Shown: positions 23,909-32,102 of the stretch, in pieces
Position numbering within the stretch: the stretch's first letter is position 1
Layout of the letters: each line of letters begins with the position of its first letter
NCBI GenBank assembly: GCA_964353335.1
Contig: CAYGVI010000002.1
Span: 1 to 64,000, forward strand
Length of the DNA stretch: 64,000 nucleotides
Source: JAWAAW01 sp964353335
GTDB taxonomy: Archaea > Nanobdellota > Nanobdellia > Woesearchaeales > ARS49
Direction of reading: 5' to 3'
The notes under the pieces: generated by a model
What the model was told of the DNA's origin: nothing
Seen by the model: the letters and a program-made list of their open reading frames with translations, nothing else
Databases searched by the model: none
Translations under genes and position numbers: made by a program

Positions 23909-25084
23909 TTAGCGCTTCTTTTTGCGCCTCACGCGCCAGTAAACTATGCCGCCTACAACAGCAAGCCCGATTATTATCATTCCCCAAGGCGTTCCGCCGT
24001 TTCCAAGGTCAGCTGCGGTTATTATCCTCAATGGCAGGTCATAGGACTCTGCGTAGTCCATGTTGTACGGGTCCTTGAATTCCATCTGCACCTTGAGCCT
24101 TGGCTCTGTGACAAGCGGCTTTATTGTAAAGTCCACTGTCTCAAAGTCATCGCTGTCAAGGTTTCCGACATATGCCTCATTTGTGGAGCTGAGAACCTCA
24201 TAATCAGGGGTTTCAACCAGCTTCACAGAGACATACTTCATGTTCACAACGCCCTTGTTGACTATCTTAAGAGAAACTGTTCCCGGCGATGTTTTTGTGG
24301 TGAACTTTGTCGAGTCAACAGAAAGCGAAATTTCCGGCTTTGCATTGACAACAAGGCTTATCTTTGCAGTGTCAGTGTACTGCTTGTTCCTTTCATCCTG
24401 GTACGAAAGGGTTACTGGAACATTGTACACTTTCACTGCAGTGCTTGTGTCAGACGCCATCTGGAAGCTCACTATTTCTGTTTCCTCTGACGGTATAAAG
24501 TCAACGCGCTTCTTTGCGCCTGTTCCGATTGTGCTGAATGTGCCTTCAGGAAGGTCAAAGCTCACGTCAAGGTTCTTGACCGCGATTTTTCCTGCATTGC
24601 GGAACTTCAGCGTGACATTGAATATCTGGCCTGGAATAACAGGCGAGGGCTCAACATCATAGCTGTCAATCATAAGCCCTGCGTTCTGTGTCTGAATTGT
24701 GATTGGAGCCTCAAGCATTGCCCATTGGTCAATTGTTCCGTGCTTGTAAAGGAATTTGACATTCCTGTCGCCATTTGGGGCATTGGAGTCGATAAACAAA
24801 GTGAACTTGACCACCTTGTTCTCAATTGCCGCAAGTGTTCCAACTTCCACATCTCCCTGGACCCCTGGGGCAAGGCTGAAAGGATATTCTGGCTGGAATT
24901 TTATCGCAACCATTTCAGCTTTTGTGCCTGCATTGCTTAACTGCACCCAGACATCAACAGTGTTGCCCTGCTCTGCAGGAGTCGGCTCGTACCGCAGTAT
25001 TGACGCGGTTACCATTGCGCCCCCTGCCGACACGCCAACTGCGCAAAGCACAAGCATCAGCGCCAAAATTAACAGTTTTTTCAT
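23909..25084 (-). CDS. Exported CARDB/NEW1-like protein with C-terminal membrane anchor, 391 aa
   Basis: The protein has an N-terminal signal peptide (KKLLILALMLVLCAVGVSA) and a C-terminal membrane helix (WGMIIIGLAVVGGIVYW) followed by a basic RRKKKR tail. The ~330-residue extracytoplasmic part is built of beta-sandwich repeats of CARDB/NPCBM-associated type (three segments resembling 'P..G....V...N.G...v.nv.v.f.lP'). It is encoded between the ATPase and permease genes of the exporter and overlaps the ATPase gene by 4 nt, so it is probably the accessory, periplasm-like partner of the transporter. Confidence 0.8.
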   Translation of the reverse strand: MKKLLILALMLVLCAVGVSAGGAMVTASILRYEPTPAEQGNTVDVWVQLSNAGTKAEMVAIKFQPEYPFSLAPGVQGDVEVGTLAAIENKVVKFTLFIDSNAPNGDRNVKFLYKHGTIDQWAMLEAPITIQTQNAGLMIDSYDVEPSPVIPGQIFNVTLKFRNAGKIAVKNLDVSFDLPEGTFSTIGTGAKKRVDFIPSEETEIVSFQMASDTSTAVKVYNVPVTLSYQDERNKQYTDTAKISLVVNAKPEISLSVDSTKFTTKTSPGTVSLKIVNKGVVNMKYVSVKLVETPDYEVLSSTNEAYVGNLDSDDFETVDFTIKPLVTEPRLKVQMEFKDPYNMDYAESYDLPLRIITAADLGNGGTPWGMIIIGLAVVGGIVYWRVRRKKKR

Positions 25085-25785
25085 TTGTTCGCACCTCGTA
25101 CCATTTGTGATTTTGTTATTGTTCCGTCTTTCAGGAACGCTATCCTGTCCGCTGCGCGGGCAAGGATGTCATCGTGAGTGACAAGCACGATTGTCTTTCC
25201 CTCGTGCTCGTTAAGTTCGCGCAGGAAGAGCATAACTTCCCTTCCTGTCTTGCTGTCAAGGTTTCCTGTGGGCTCATCAGCGAGGATAACCGGCGGGTCA
25301 ATCGCAAGGCTTCTTGCAATCGCCACTCTTTGCTGCTGTCCTCCTGAAAGTTCGTTTGGCTTGTGATTCATCCTGTCTGCAAGCCCGAACTGAGTGAGGA
25401 GCTTTGTCGCGCGCTTGATTCGTTCTGCTTCAGGAATTCCCTGGAATGTCATCGGAAGAGTCACGTTCTCCAATGCAGTGAGCGTCTCAATGAGGTTAAA
25501 CTTCTGGAATATGAATCCGATTTTTCTTCCGCGGATTTGCGCAAGGTTTGATTCTGACATTTTGCTGATGTTATGGCCGTCAAGCAGGATTTCCCCTTTT
25601 GTTGGCACGTCAAGGCATCCGATAAGGTTCATCGCTGTGCTTTTTCCGCTTCCTGACGGCCCCTGTATTGCGAGGAATTCACCAGGGATGACTTCAAGGT
25701 TTATCCCGTGGAGCGCGTGGACTTCATTTTCTCCCATCTTGTAAGTCTTCCACACCTGTTTCAGCTCAATGATTGGCTTTTTCAC
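25081..25785 (-). CDS. LolD/MacB-type ABC transporter ATP-binding protein, 234 aa
   Basis: All ABC ATPase motifs are present: Walker A GPSGSGKST, Q-loop IFQKFNLI, signature LSGGQQQRVAIARSL, Walker B VILADEPTGNLD, and the H-loop VTHD. The ADEPTGNLD form is characteristic of the LolD/MacB/FtsE group. A GTG start at 25785 is chosen because it overlaps the PadR stop in a GTGA arrangement and begins right at the domain (KKPIIELKQVW); the open frame continues further upstream into the PadR gene. It powers the two downstream permeases. Confidence 0.93.
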   Translation of the reverse strand: MKKPIIELKQVWKTYKMGENEVHALHGINLEVIPGEFLAIQGPSGSGKSTAMNLIGCLDVPTKGEILLDGHNISKMSESNLAQIRGRKIGFIFQKFNLIETLTALENVTLPMTFQGIPEAERIKRATKLLTQFGLADRMNHKPNELSGGQQQRVAIARSLAIDPPVILADEPTGNLDSKTGREVMLFLRELNEHEGKTIVLVTHDDILARAADRIAFLKDGTITKSQMVRGANK

Positions 25786-26291
25786 AGCGATTTCATCTCC
25801 TTGAGCGCATTGCCAATTATTCTCCTGACCTGCTTTGCGTTTTTGCCAAGCGTGTTCTTGCGCATCATCACGAAAAGCGACTCCCTGAGCTGGTCCCATT
25901 CAGGGTTGATTTCCTTGAACGGGAAAACTCCCTTGCGCATTGAGTCAACCATTGCCATTGGGAAGGACATATCCTCTCCTGTCATTGCAGAAAGCATCTT
26001 CATACCGCCGAGAAATCCGCTCAGGCATTCTTCGCGCTTTACATCCATTGACTTGAGCCTTTTCTTTCCTTCGGCAGTGAGGTGGTACTCCTTTGAGCGC
26101 CCGTCTCCCTTGAATGCCACAAGCCTGTCTTTTTTCAGCTCTTCAAGAAGGGGGTAAATGCTGCCCGGCGATGGCTTTGTTCCGACGCGCTCCTCAAGGC
26201 GCTTCATCAGCTCATACCCTGATTTTGGGCTCTCGTCAAGCTCTTTCAGTACAAGAACATTCAAAAATCCGCGAATCATAGAGCTTGCCAT
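25782..26291 (-). CDS. PadR-family transcriptional regulator, 169 aa
   Basis: The N-terminal winged helix is PadR type: MIRGFLNVLVLKELDESP, SGYELMKRLEER and PSPGSIYPLLEELKKDRLV, followed by a wing (GRSKEYHLTAEGKKRL). The C-terminal half is helical for dimerisation. ATG 26291 is chosen because the TATA box and a palindromic site lie directly upstream; the open frame extends 26 codons further but through the promoter. It is the first gene of the exporter operon and probably represses it until a ligand is sensed. Confidence 0.88.
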   Translation of the reverse strand: MASSMIRGFLNVLVLKELDESPKSGYELMKRLEERVGTKPSPGSIYPLLEELKKDRLVAFKGDGRSKEYHLTAEGKKRLKSMDVKREECLSGFLGGMKMLSAMTGEDMSFPMAMVDSMRKGVFPFKEINPEWDQLRESLFVMMRKNTLGKNAKQVRRIIGNALKEMKSL

Positions 26292-26350
26292 ATCGTTGCC
26301 GATATATTGTTTCCGATATATCGGAAGCGATAGTAGTATATAAATGTTAT
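26292..26350 (-). promoter_or_regulatory. PadR operon promoter with palindromic operator
   Basis: On the minus strand a TATA box (ATTTATATAC, about 26337-26346) is followed by the perfect palindrome CCGATATATCGG (26313-26324) and a near copy, CAATATATCGGC, about 14 bp further on. The sites cover the expected transcription start, as expected of a repressor operator. Autoregulation by the PadR protein encoded next to it is the simplest reading. Confidence 0.6.
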
Positions 26351-26404
26351 GGATTTTGTGCTCTTTCACAAGTTTTTTATAGCTCTGGCTCAGTTATTGT
26401 ATTA

Positions 26405-27355
26405 ATGAAGCAATATGACGTTGTGATTGTGGGTGCTGGTGCTGCAGGAATGACTGCGGCAATCTATACCTGCAGGAAAAACCTCAAGACTGTTGTAATT
26501 TCCGTCGATATAGGCGGCCAGTCCAACCTTACCAATCACATAGAAAACTATCCTGGCGTTGAGGCAATGCCTGGCGCTGAATTAATGCAAAAGTTCCACG
26601 CAAAGGCAAAGTCTTTTGGCGCTGAGTTTGTTGCAGGAAAGGTCATTAAAGTCGAGAAAGAAGGAACTGGATTCAAGCTCACTCTTTCAAACAATGATGT
26701 TTACACGGCAAAAGGGGTTATTCTTGCTTTTGGCGCAGTTCCACGCGAACTTGGCATTCCTGGCGAGGCAAAGTTCCTTGGCCGCGGCTTGAGTACCTGC
26801 GCAACCTGTGACGCTCCGCTATACAGGGACAAGGTTGTTGCGGTTATTGGCGGTGGAAATTCTGCTGTTGAGGGCGCTTTGGAGCTTGTCCACGCTGGTG
26901 CAAAGCAGGTTTATCTTATCCACCGAAGAAATGAGTTCAGGGGAGATGAAGTCAGTGTTGCAAAGATAAAAACAGAAAAGCTAATCACGATTACAACACC
27001 TTATGTCCCTGTTGAGATTGTGGGCGACAAATTCGTCACGGGCTTGAAAATCAAGAACGCAGAGACAAATGAGGAAAAACTTCTCACACTAAACGGCGTT
27101 TTCAAGGAAATTGGCTATGCTGTTGACGTGAGCTCAGTTAAGGGTCTTGTGAATATTAATGAAAAGAATGAGGTTGTCATAGACAGTGGCAACAAGACTT
27201 CTGTGCCTGGCATTTTCGCAGCAGGAGACGCGACTTCTGTGCCGTTCAAGCAGACAGTAATCTCAGCAGGTGAGGGCGCAAAAGCAGCTCTTGAATGCTA
27301 CAAGTTTGTAACCGGCGCAAAGACTGTCGGCATTGACTGGGAAAAGAAAAAGTAG
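26405..27355 (+). CDS. trxB: Thioredoxin reductase, 316 aa
   Basis: This FAD/NAD(P)H flavoprotein reduces thioredoxin-like proteins. It has the FAD-binding GAGAAGMTAA near the N-terminus, the redox-active CATC pair, the NAD(P)H-binding GGGNSAVEGA, and the C-terminal FAD motif GIFAAGDATS. ATG 26405 matches the start of the Rossmann fold (MKQYDVVIVGAG); the longer open frame would run through the divergent PadR promoter. A TATA box (TTTTTTATA, about 26371-26379) lies about 26 nt upstream, consistent with a leaderless message. After GGGNS the residues are AVEGA with HRR further on, suggesting NADPH use. Confidence 0.93.
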   Translation: MKQYDVVIVGAGAAGMTAAIYTCRKNLKTVVISVDIGGQSNLTNHIENYPGVEAMPGAELMQKFHAKAKSFGAEFVAGKVIKVEKEGTGFKLTLSNNDVYTAKGVILAFGAVPRELGIPGEAKFLGRGLSTCATCDAPLYRDKVVAVIGGGNSAVEGALELVHAGAKQVYLIHRRNEFRGDEVSVAKIKTEKLITITTPYVPVEIVGDKFVTGLKIKNAETNEEKLLTLNGVFKEIGYAVDVSSVKGLVNINEKNEVVIDSGNKTSVPGIFAAGDATSVPFKQTVISAGEGAKAALECYKFVTGAKTVGIDWEKKK

Positions 27356-27401
27356 CCGAATCCTCCGAACTCTTATAAACACCATATATCTATACAGATA
27401 C

Positions 27402-27902
27402 ATGGAAAATCCTGATGATTCAGATGTGCCGCCGCCATTGCCATCATCCCAGATTCCGCCTCCTCTGCCTCAATTCCCGCTTCCGCCTCCTCTGTCGCAA
27501 TCCCCCCTGGAGGTGCTTGTAATCAGGGGAATCAGCTACGTTGACGTTGTTTCTGATAAGATCACCTGTTATGCCGCAGTTGTTACGCCTGAAAACCAGT
27601 GCATCACGCGAGACGGCAAAGACAACGTTATCTGCGACCGCATTTTACGCTTTTATGCACTGCCTTCTGATTTAAAGCGCCATCAGCCGATTGCAGAGGG
27701 CGAAAGGGCGGACATTGAGAAGCAAAGCGCTGATACTTCAATATTGCGCGCCGGTGATTCTGTTTATTGCCTCCACGCTCTGGAAGGAAAGCGATTGGTG
27801 GTGACATGGGGAGACTTCCGCAGTATGGGTGACGAGCGTTCTGCAATGTACAACGCTAAAATCAACAAGTATGTTCTGGACCTGCTGAAGAAACCCATCT
27901 GA
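27402..27902 (+). CDS. Tandem paralogue family protein 1 with proline-rich N-terminus, 166 aa
   Basis: This is the first of four adjacent related genes. Residues about 10-40 are a PPPLP-type proline-rich repeat absent from the other three. The conserved body shows LEVLVIRGISYVDVV, CYAAVVTPENQC and a C-terminal helix YVLDLLKKPI, which align with the family pattern 'LEA..I.G..YV', 'C.A.VI.PV..C' and 'V.QWLKE.F'. ATG 27402 follows a TATA box (CTTATAAAC, about 27370-27379). No known domain was recognised. Family function is unknown. Confidence 0.75.
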   Translation: MENPDDSDVPPPLPSSQIPPPLPQFPLPPPLSQSPLEVLVIRGISYVDVVSDKITCYAAVVTPENQCITRDGKDNVICDRILRFYALPSDLKRHQPIAEGERADIEKQSADTSILRAGDSVYCLHALEGKRLVVTWGDFRSMGDERSAMYNAKINKYVLDLLKKPI

Positions 27903-27958
27903 CGTAGTGCCTATCGCTACAACACAGGCTTATATTCTTTTTTAACTGCGTATTCTGC

Positions 27959-28408
27959 ATGGCAAATGAAGGCACAGGCACAACGCTTGAGGCAACGCTG
28001 ATAAACGGGCTGAACTATGTGTTTCAGGTAAAAGGAGAACACAGTTATCCTGATTTTATTTTTTGCAAGGCTGCTGTTATCATTCCTGTCCAGCAGTGCA
28101 CTTGTTATCTCGGAAAGCCGATTGATTCAAAACTTGCATTCAGGCTCTACAGCGGTCCTGAAGATTTAACATTCCAGAAGCTGCTCATGCCCGGAGAGAA
28201 TTACTCACTGGAAAAGCTTTCTGAAGGGCTCTTTAATGTCAAATTCGGCTCTGAAACTTACAGGCTTTGTAATTTTGGCGGAAAATGGGTTGGTGTTCAG
28301 AAAAAGGATTTCAGCGACCTTGCAGGCGCAAGGTATTCAATCCGCAAGGAGCACATTGAATTGTATGTTTCGCAGTGGCTTAAGGAGGCATTCAAAGATG
28401 GCGCCTGA
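27959..28408 (+). CDS. Tandem paralogue family protein 2, 149 aa
   Basis: This member shows the family pattern clearly: LEATLINGLNYVFQV at the N-terminus, FCKAAVIIPVQQCTCY in the middle, YRLCNFGGKWVGV near residue 100, and YVSQWLKEAFKDGA at the C-terminus. Strand-rich with a terminal helix, it has no signal peptide. Its last codons overlap the next paralogue by 11 nt and contain that gene's AAGGAGG ribosome site, so the cluster is translated as a unit. Confidence 0.75.
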   Translation: MANEGTGTTLEATLINGLNYVFQVKGEHSYPDFIFCKAAVIIPVQQCTCYLGKPIDSKLAFRLYSGPEDLTFQKLLMPGENYSLEKLSEGLFNVKFGSETYRLCNFGGKWVGVQKKDFSDLAGARYSIRKEHIELYVSQWLKEAFKDGA

Positions 28409-28844
28409 GAATGTTTCACCGCTCGAGGCAATCCTGATAAGGGGGCTTAGCTATGCATTCAGCCTTAATGACACTGATGAGCAGACCAAATTTATTTACT
28501 GCAGTGCTGCTATTATTGTTCCTGTCCATCACTGCACGGCTGATCGCGGCAGGACGATTGAATGCAACCGCGGGCTTTTCTTTTTCGCAGGCCCTGAGGA
28601 TATTGTGCTTAGCAAATACATAAGGCCCGATGAAAGCTATTCTGCTGAAACTGTCAATGACAGGATTTTTGATGTCCGCTTTGGCAAAGACTCTTACAGG
28701 CTTTGCAATTTCGGCGGCCCCGGTTCTCGCATGGTGAAAATGGATTTCAGCAGTTTAAATGCCAAATACTTTGGTTACATCGAAAAAATCAACCACGAAG
28801 TAACGCAGTGGCTCAAAGAGGTTTTCAAAGATGGCGCCAAGTGA
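28398..28844 (+). CDS. Tandem paralogue family protein 3, 148 aa
   Basis: This is the closest relative of paralogue 2 in the cluster: LEAILIRGLSYAFSLND, YCSAAIIVPVHHCTAD, YRLCNFGGPGSRMVKMDF and VTQWLKEVFKDGAK. ATG 28398 lies within the end of the preceding gene and is preceded by AAGGAGG; the long open frame upstream of it is only a shadow. It overlaps the fourth copy by 14 nt in the same way, showing that duplication carried the gene junction along. Confidence 0.75.
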   Translation: MAPENVSPLEAILIRGLSYAFSLNDTDEQTKFIYCSAAIIVPVHHCTADRGRTIECNRGLFFFAGPEDIVLSKYIRPDESYSAETVNDRIFDVRFGKDSYRLCNFGGPGSRMVKMDFSSLNAKYFGYIEKINHEVTQWLKEVFKDGAK

Positions 28845-29241
28845 GCTTGACACCCTCGAGGCAGTCACGATACAAGGGATAAACCGCGTTGACCTCTACC
28901 ACAGGAACGGAACAGAGTATTATCAGGGTTCTGCGCTGTGCAGGGCAATGGTGATTGCCCCTGTGCCGGAATCCAACCGCAGAATGCTTATGATTTACAA
29001 GCGACTAAATGACGAGCCAAATTCAGAAAACTGCCAGGAAATACCTGTTGGCGAAAAAATCTCAATTGAGCAGCAGGGAAAGAACCTGCGCCTCAGGGTT
29101 AACGAATTTGAGTTTAACATCACCCCGAATAATGACCGCCAGCTGCAGGTTTCAAGAAAATCATTTTCAGGCAGGGATGCAGACTCTTTCGCAGCAGAAA
29201 TCCAGCGCTATATCTCGCAGTGCTTGAGGGATTCTGCATAA
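28831..29241 (+). CDS. Tandem paralogue family protein 4, 136 aa
   Basis: This is the most divergent copy. It keeps LEAVTIQGINRVDLY, LCRAMVIAPVPESN and the terminal helix EIQRYISQCLRDSA, but has lost the central NFGG segment, reading FEFNITPNNDRQLQV instead. It starts at the same junction type as paralogue 3 (CAAAGATGGCGCC). The archease gene follows after about 30 bp with its own TATA box. Confidence 0.7.
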   Translation: MAPSELDTLEAVTIQGINRVDLYHRNGTEYYQGSALCRAMVIAPVPESNRRMLMIYKRLNDEPNSENCQEIPVGEKISIEQQGKNLRLRVNEFEFNITPNNDRQLQVSRKSFSGRDADSFAAEIQRYISQCLRDSA

Positions 29242-29273
29242 ACTTTATATACGCACCTGCCGACAGCGCAGGT

Positions 29274-29702
29274 ATGCCGAATTACCGGTTTTTGGAGGGG
29301 GTATCAACAGCTGACCTCGCGTTTGAGGCGACTGGAAAGGAGCTGAATGACTTATTTGCAAATGCAGCCCTTGCAATGTTTGAATCGCAGGTAAAATTGA
29401 ATACTGTTGAGGAAAAAATCACAAAGAAAATAGTTATGGAGCGCAATGATATTGGCCAGCTTTTGTTTGACTTTCTGAGTGAAATCATTTTCTTCAAGGA
29501 CGCTGAACAATTGGTTTTCAAGACCGCAAATGTTTCAATAGCAAAGAATGCAAAATACAAGCTTGTTGCAGAATTAAAAGGCGAAAAGATAGACCCCAAG
29601 AAGCACAAGCTTGGAAATGATTTGAAGGCAGTCACAATGCACAAGTTCAATGTCGAGCAGACTCCAAAGGGCTGGAAATGCACAGTGGTGGTGGACATAT
29701 GA
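29274..29702 (+). CDS. Archease, RtcB-activating protein, 142 aa
   Basis: Archease promotes the guanylylation and multiple turnover of the tRNA ligase RtcB. The sequence begins MPNYRFLEGVSTADLAFEA, which matches the archease N-terminus with its metal-binding Asp, and has the family core IGQLLFDFLSEIIFFKDAE and the C-terminal HKLGNDLKAVTMHKF. ATG 29274 is chosen to match this start and a TATA box (CTTTATATAC, about 29243-29252). It lies 70 bp upstream of rtcB, the classic pairing. Confidence 0.92.
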   Translation: MPNYRFLEGVSTADLAFEATGKELNDLFANAALAMFESQVKLNTVEEKITKKIVMERNDIGQLLFDFLSEIIFFKDAEQLVFKTANVSIAKNAKYKLVAELKGEKIDPKKHKLGNDLKAVTMHKFNVEQTPKGWKCTVVVDI

Positions 29703-29772
29703 TGAAAATGAGTGCATTTTCAGCATCGTCGCAAACCTCCACAAGAGATATTACTGAATGGAGGTTGGCGAG

Positions 29773-31245
29773 ATGACTGAGACTACTGTAAGCCCTGGAA
29801 AATCTGCTGCAAAGAAAGTAAAGGAAAATGTCTGGGAAATCCCGCCAACATACAAGGGCGGGATGCTGGTTCCTGCGCGCATTTATGCCAGCGACAAATT
29901 AATGAAGGAAATGGACGACCAGGTTTTTGACCAGCTGACAAATGTTGCCTGTCTGCCTGGAATTGTCAAGTTCGCGCACTGCATGCCTGACGCGCATTCA
30001 GGCTATGGCTTTCCGATTGGCGGTGTCGCAGCATTTGACCCTGACAAGGAAGGCATAATCTCTCCTGGCGGAATCGGATTTGACATTAACTGCGGAATGC
30101 GCCTGGTCACAACTAACCTGACAGAGAATGATGTAAAGCCAAAAATAAAAGAATTAATTGACACTCTTTTCAACAAGGTTCCTGCAGGTGTTGGGTGCAA
30201 GGGATTTCTCAAGCTAACTCCTGCGCAGTTCAAGGAAGCAATAACCGCAGGAAGCAAGTGGTGCATTGAGCAGGGCTATGGATGGGACGAGGACCTTGAA
30301 CGCACAGAGGATTCTGGCTGCATTTCCTGGGCAAACCCTGACAAGGTATCAAGCAGGGCAGTGCAAAGGGGAATAACACAGCTTGGCACTCTTGGCTCTG
30401 GCAATCATTATCTTGAAGTTCAGGTTGCAAGGGATATTTTTGACGAAAAAACAGCGAAAAAGCTTGGAATAACAAGCCCTGACCAGATTTGCGTGATGGT
30501 GCACTGCGGCAGCCGCGGATTTGGCCATCAGGTTGCTTCTGATTATTTGCAGACTTTCCTCAACAAGATGCCTGATTATGGGATAAAAGTGCTTGACCGC
30601 GAGCTTGCCTGCGCTCCGTTCAACAGCAAGGAAGGCCAGGATTATTTCCAGGCAATGGCTTGCGCCGCGAACGCTGCATTTGTCAACAGGCAGATTATTC
30701 TTCACAGGATACGCGAGGTATTTGGCAAAGTTTTCAACACACCTGCTGATGATTTGGGAATGCACTTGGTTTACGATGTCGCTCACAATATTGCTAAAGT
30801 TGAAGAGCACAAGGTTGACGGCAAGACAAAGAAGCTTGTTGTCCACCGCAAGGGAGCCACGCGATGCTTTGGTCCGAGCAGAAAAGAGCTTGCGCCATTC
30901 TTCCGCGATATCGGACAGCCTGTGATTGTCGGCGGCTCAATGGAAACTGGCTCTTACTTGCTTCTTGGCACTGACAAGGCATTGGAAGAGACCTGGGGAA
31001 GCACTGCGCACGGTGCTGGAAGGACAATGAGCAGGACAAAGGCAAAGAACATGGTGCGCGGCGAACAATTACAAAAGGAAATGGAAAAGAAAGGCATCTA
31101 TGTCCGTACAGCTTCATTTTCAGGCCTTGCCGAAGAGGCAGGATTTGCTTACAAGCCAATAAGCGAAGTTGTCGACGTTATGCACAAGCTCGGAATCAGC
31201 AAAAAGGTAGTTGGCTTCAAGCCGATTGGCAACGTAAAAGGCTGA
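29773..31245 (+). CDS. rtcB: RNA-splicing ligase RtcB, 490 aa
   Basis: RtcB joins tRNA halves after intron removal, sealing 2',3'-cyclic phosphate to 5'-OH ends with GTP and manganese. Recognisable blocks include MPDAHSGYGFPIGGVAAF, SPGGIGFDINCGMRL (catalytic Cys), LGSGNHYLEV, MVHCGSRGFGHQV, VYDVAHNIAK and the guanylylated-His segment HGAGRTMSR. ATG 29773 is chosen over 29758 because the GGAGG site at 29760-29764 would otherwise lie inside the coding sequence. The window also has a tRNA gene with a BHB intron, the natural substrate of this pathway. Confidence 0.96.
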   Translation: MTETTVSPGKSAAKKVKENVWEIPPTYKGGMLVPARIYASDKLMKEMDDQVFDQLTNVACLPGIVKFAHCMPDAHSGYGFPIGGVAAFDPDKEGIISPGGIGFDINCGMRLVTTNLTENDVKPKIKELIDTLFNKVPAGVGCKGFLKLTPAQFKEAITAGSKWCIEQGYGWDEDLERTEDSGCISWANPDKVSSRAVQRGITQLGTLGSGNHYLEVQVARDIFDEKTAKKLGITSPDQICVMVHCGSRGFGHQVASDYLQTFLNKMPDYGIKVLDRELACAPFNSKEGQDYFQAMACAANAAFVNRQIILHRIREVFGKVFNTPADDLGMHLVYDVAHNIAKVEEHKVDGKTKKLVVHRKGATRCFGPSRKELAPFFRDIGQPVIVGGSMETGSYLLLGTDKALEETWGSTAHGAGRTMSRTKAKNMVRGEQLQKEMEKKGIYVRTASFSGLAEEAGFAYKPISEVVDVMHKLGISKKVVGFKPIGNVKG

Positions 31246-31246
31246 T

Positions 31247-32077
31247 ATGAAAGAACTCTTGTTCGGCACAGCAGGAATACCTCACTCAGCAAAAGGATTG
31301 GGCACTGTTGAGGGAATTAAGCAAGTCAAAAAGCTCGGTCTTGGCGCAATGGAGCTTGAGTTTGTGCAGAATGTGAATATTTCTGAAAAAGTTGCTCCAG
31401 AAGTCAAAAAGACAGCAAAAGATGAAGAAATAATTCTCACGTGCCACGGACAGTATTATGTAAATCTTGCTTCTTTGGAAAAGGCAAAGCTTGAAGCCAG
31501 CAAAAAAAGGCTCTGGCTCGCTGCAAAAACAGCAACTGACTGCGGCTGCTGGAGTGTGCTCTGGCATATGGCGTTCTATCAGGCTCAGCCAAAGGAAAAA
31601 GTATTCGAACAGGTGAAAAGCGCTGTAAAAGAGCTTGTCAAAAAGCTAAAAGACAATGGCAGCAATATCTGGATTCGCGCCGAAACAACAGGCAAGGCAT
31701 CGCAATGGGGCGATTTGCAGGAATGCATCAGGCTCGCGCAGGAAGTGGAACAGGTTTTGCCATGCATTGACTTCTCGCACTTGCACGCGCGCTCAGCAGG
31801 AAAAGAAAACTCTTTTGAGGAATTCAAAAACACGCTCGCACAGCTGGAAAAAGGTCTTGGAAAAGAAGCTCTTCAAAACCTCCACTGCCACGTATCAGGC
31901 ATAAACTACACAGACAAGGGCGAAAGAAACCACCTTGACCTTCCTGACAGCGACATGAATTACAAGGAACTTCTAAACGCATTAAAGGAATTCAAAGCCC
32001 GGGGAGTAATCATATCCGAAAGCCCGAACATAGAGGGCGATGCCTTGCTTATGCAGAAGGTTTGGCAAAAGCTATAA
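31247..32077 (+). CDS. Endonuclease IV-like AP endonuclease family protein, 276 aa
   Basis: The protein has the TIM-barrel pattern of the endonuclease IV (Nfo)/xylose isomerase-like group: ELEFVQNV near the start, LTCHGQYYVNLAS (zinc-ligand His), IRAETTGKASQWG (zinc-ligand Glu), CIDFSHLHAR (Asp and His), LHCHVSGI, and SESPNIEGDALLMQ (the final Glu). All ligand positions of Nfo seem kept. It should cut DNA at abasic sites. It starts 1 nt after the rtcB stop, in the same operon. Confidence 0.85.
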   Translation: MKELLFGTAGIPHSAKGLGTVEGIKQVKKLGLGAMELEFVQNVNISEKVAPEVKKTAKDEEIILTCHGQYYVNLASLEKAKLEASKKRLWLAAKTATDCGCWSVLWHMAFYQAQPKEKVFEQVKSAVKELVKKLKDNGSNIWIRAETTGKASQWGDLQECIRLAQEVEQVLPCIDFSHLHARSAGKENSFEEFKNTLAQLEKGLGKEALQNLHCHVSGINYTDKGERNHLDLPDSDMNYKELLNALKEFKARGVIISESPNIEGDALLMQKVWQKL

Positions 32078-32102
32078 ATAGAACTGAAGCAAAAAGCAGG
32101 CT

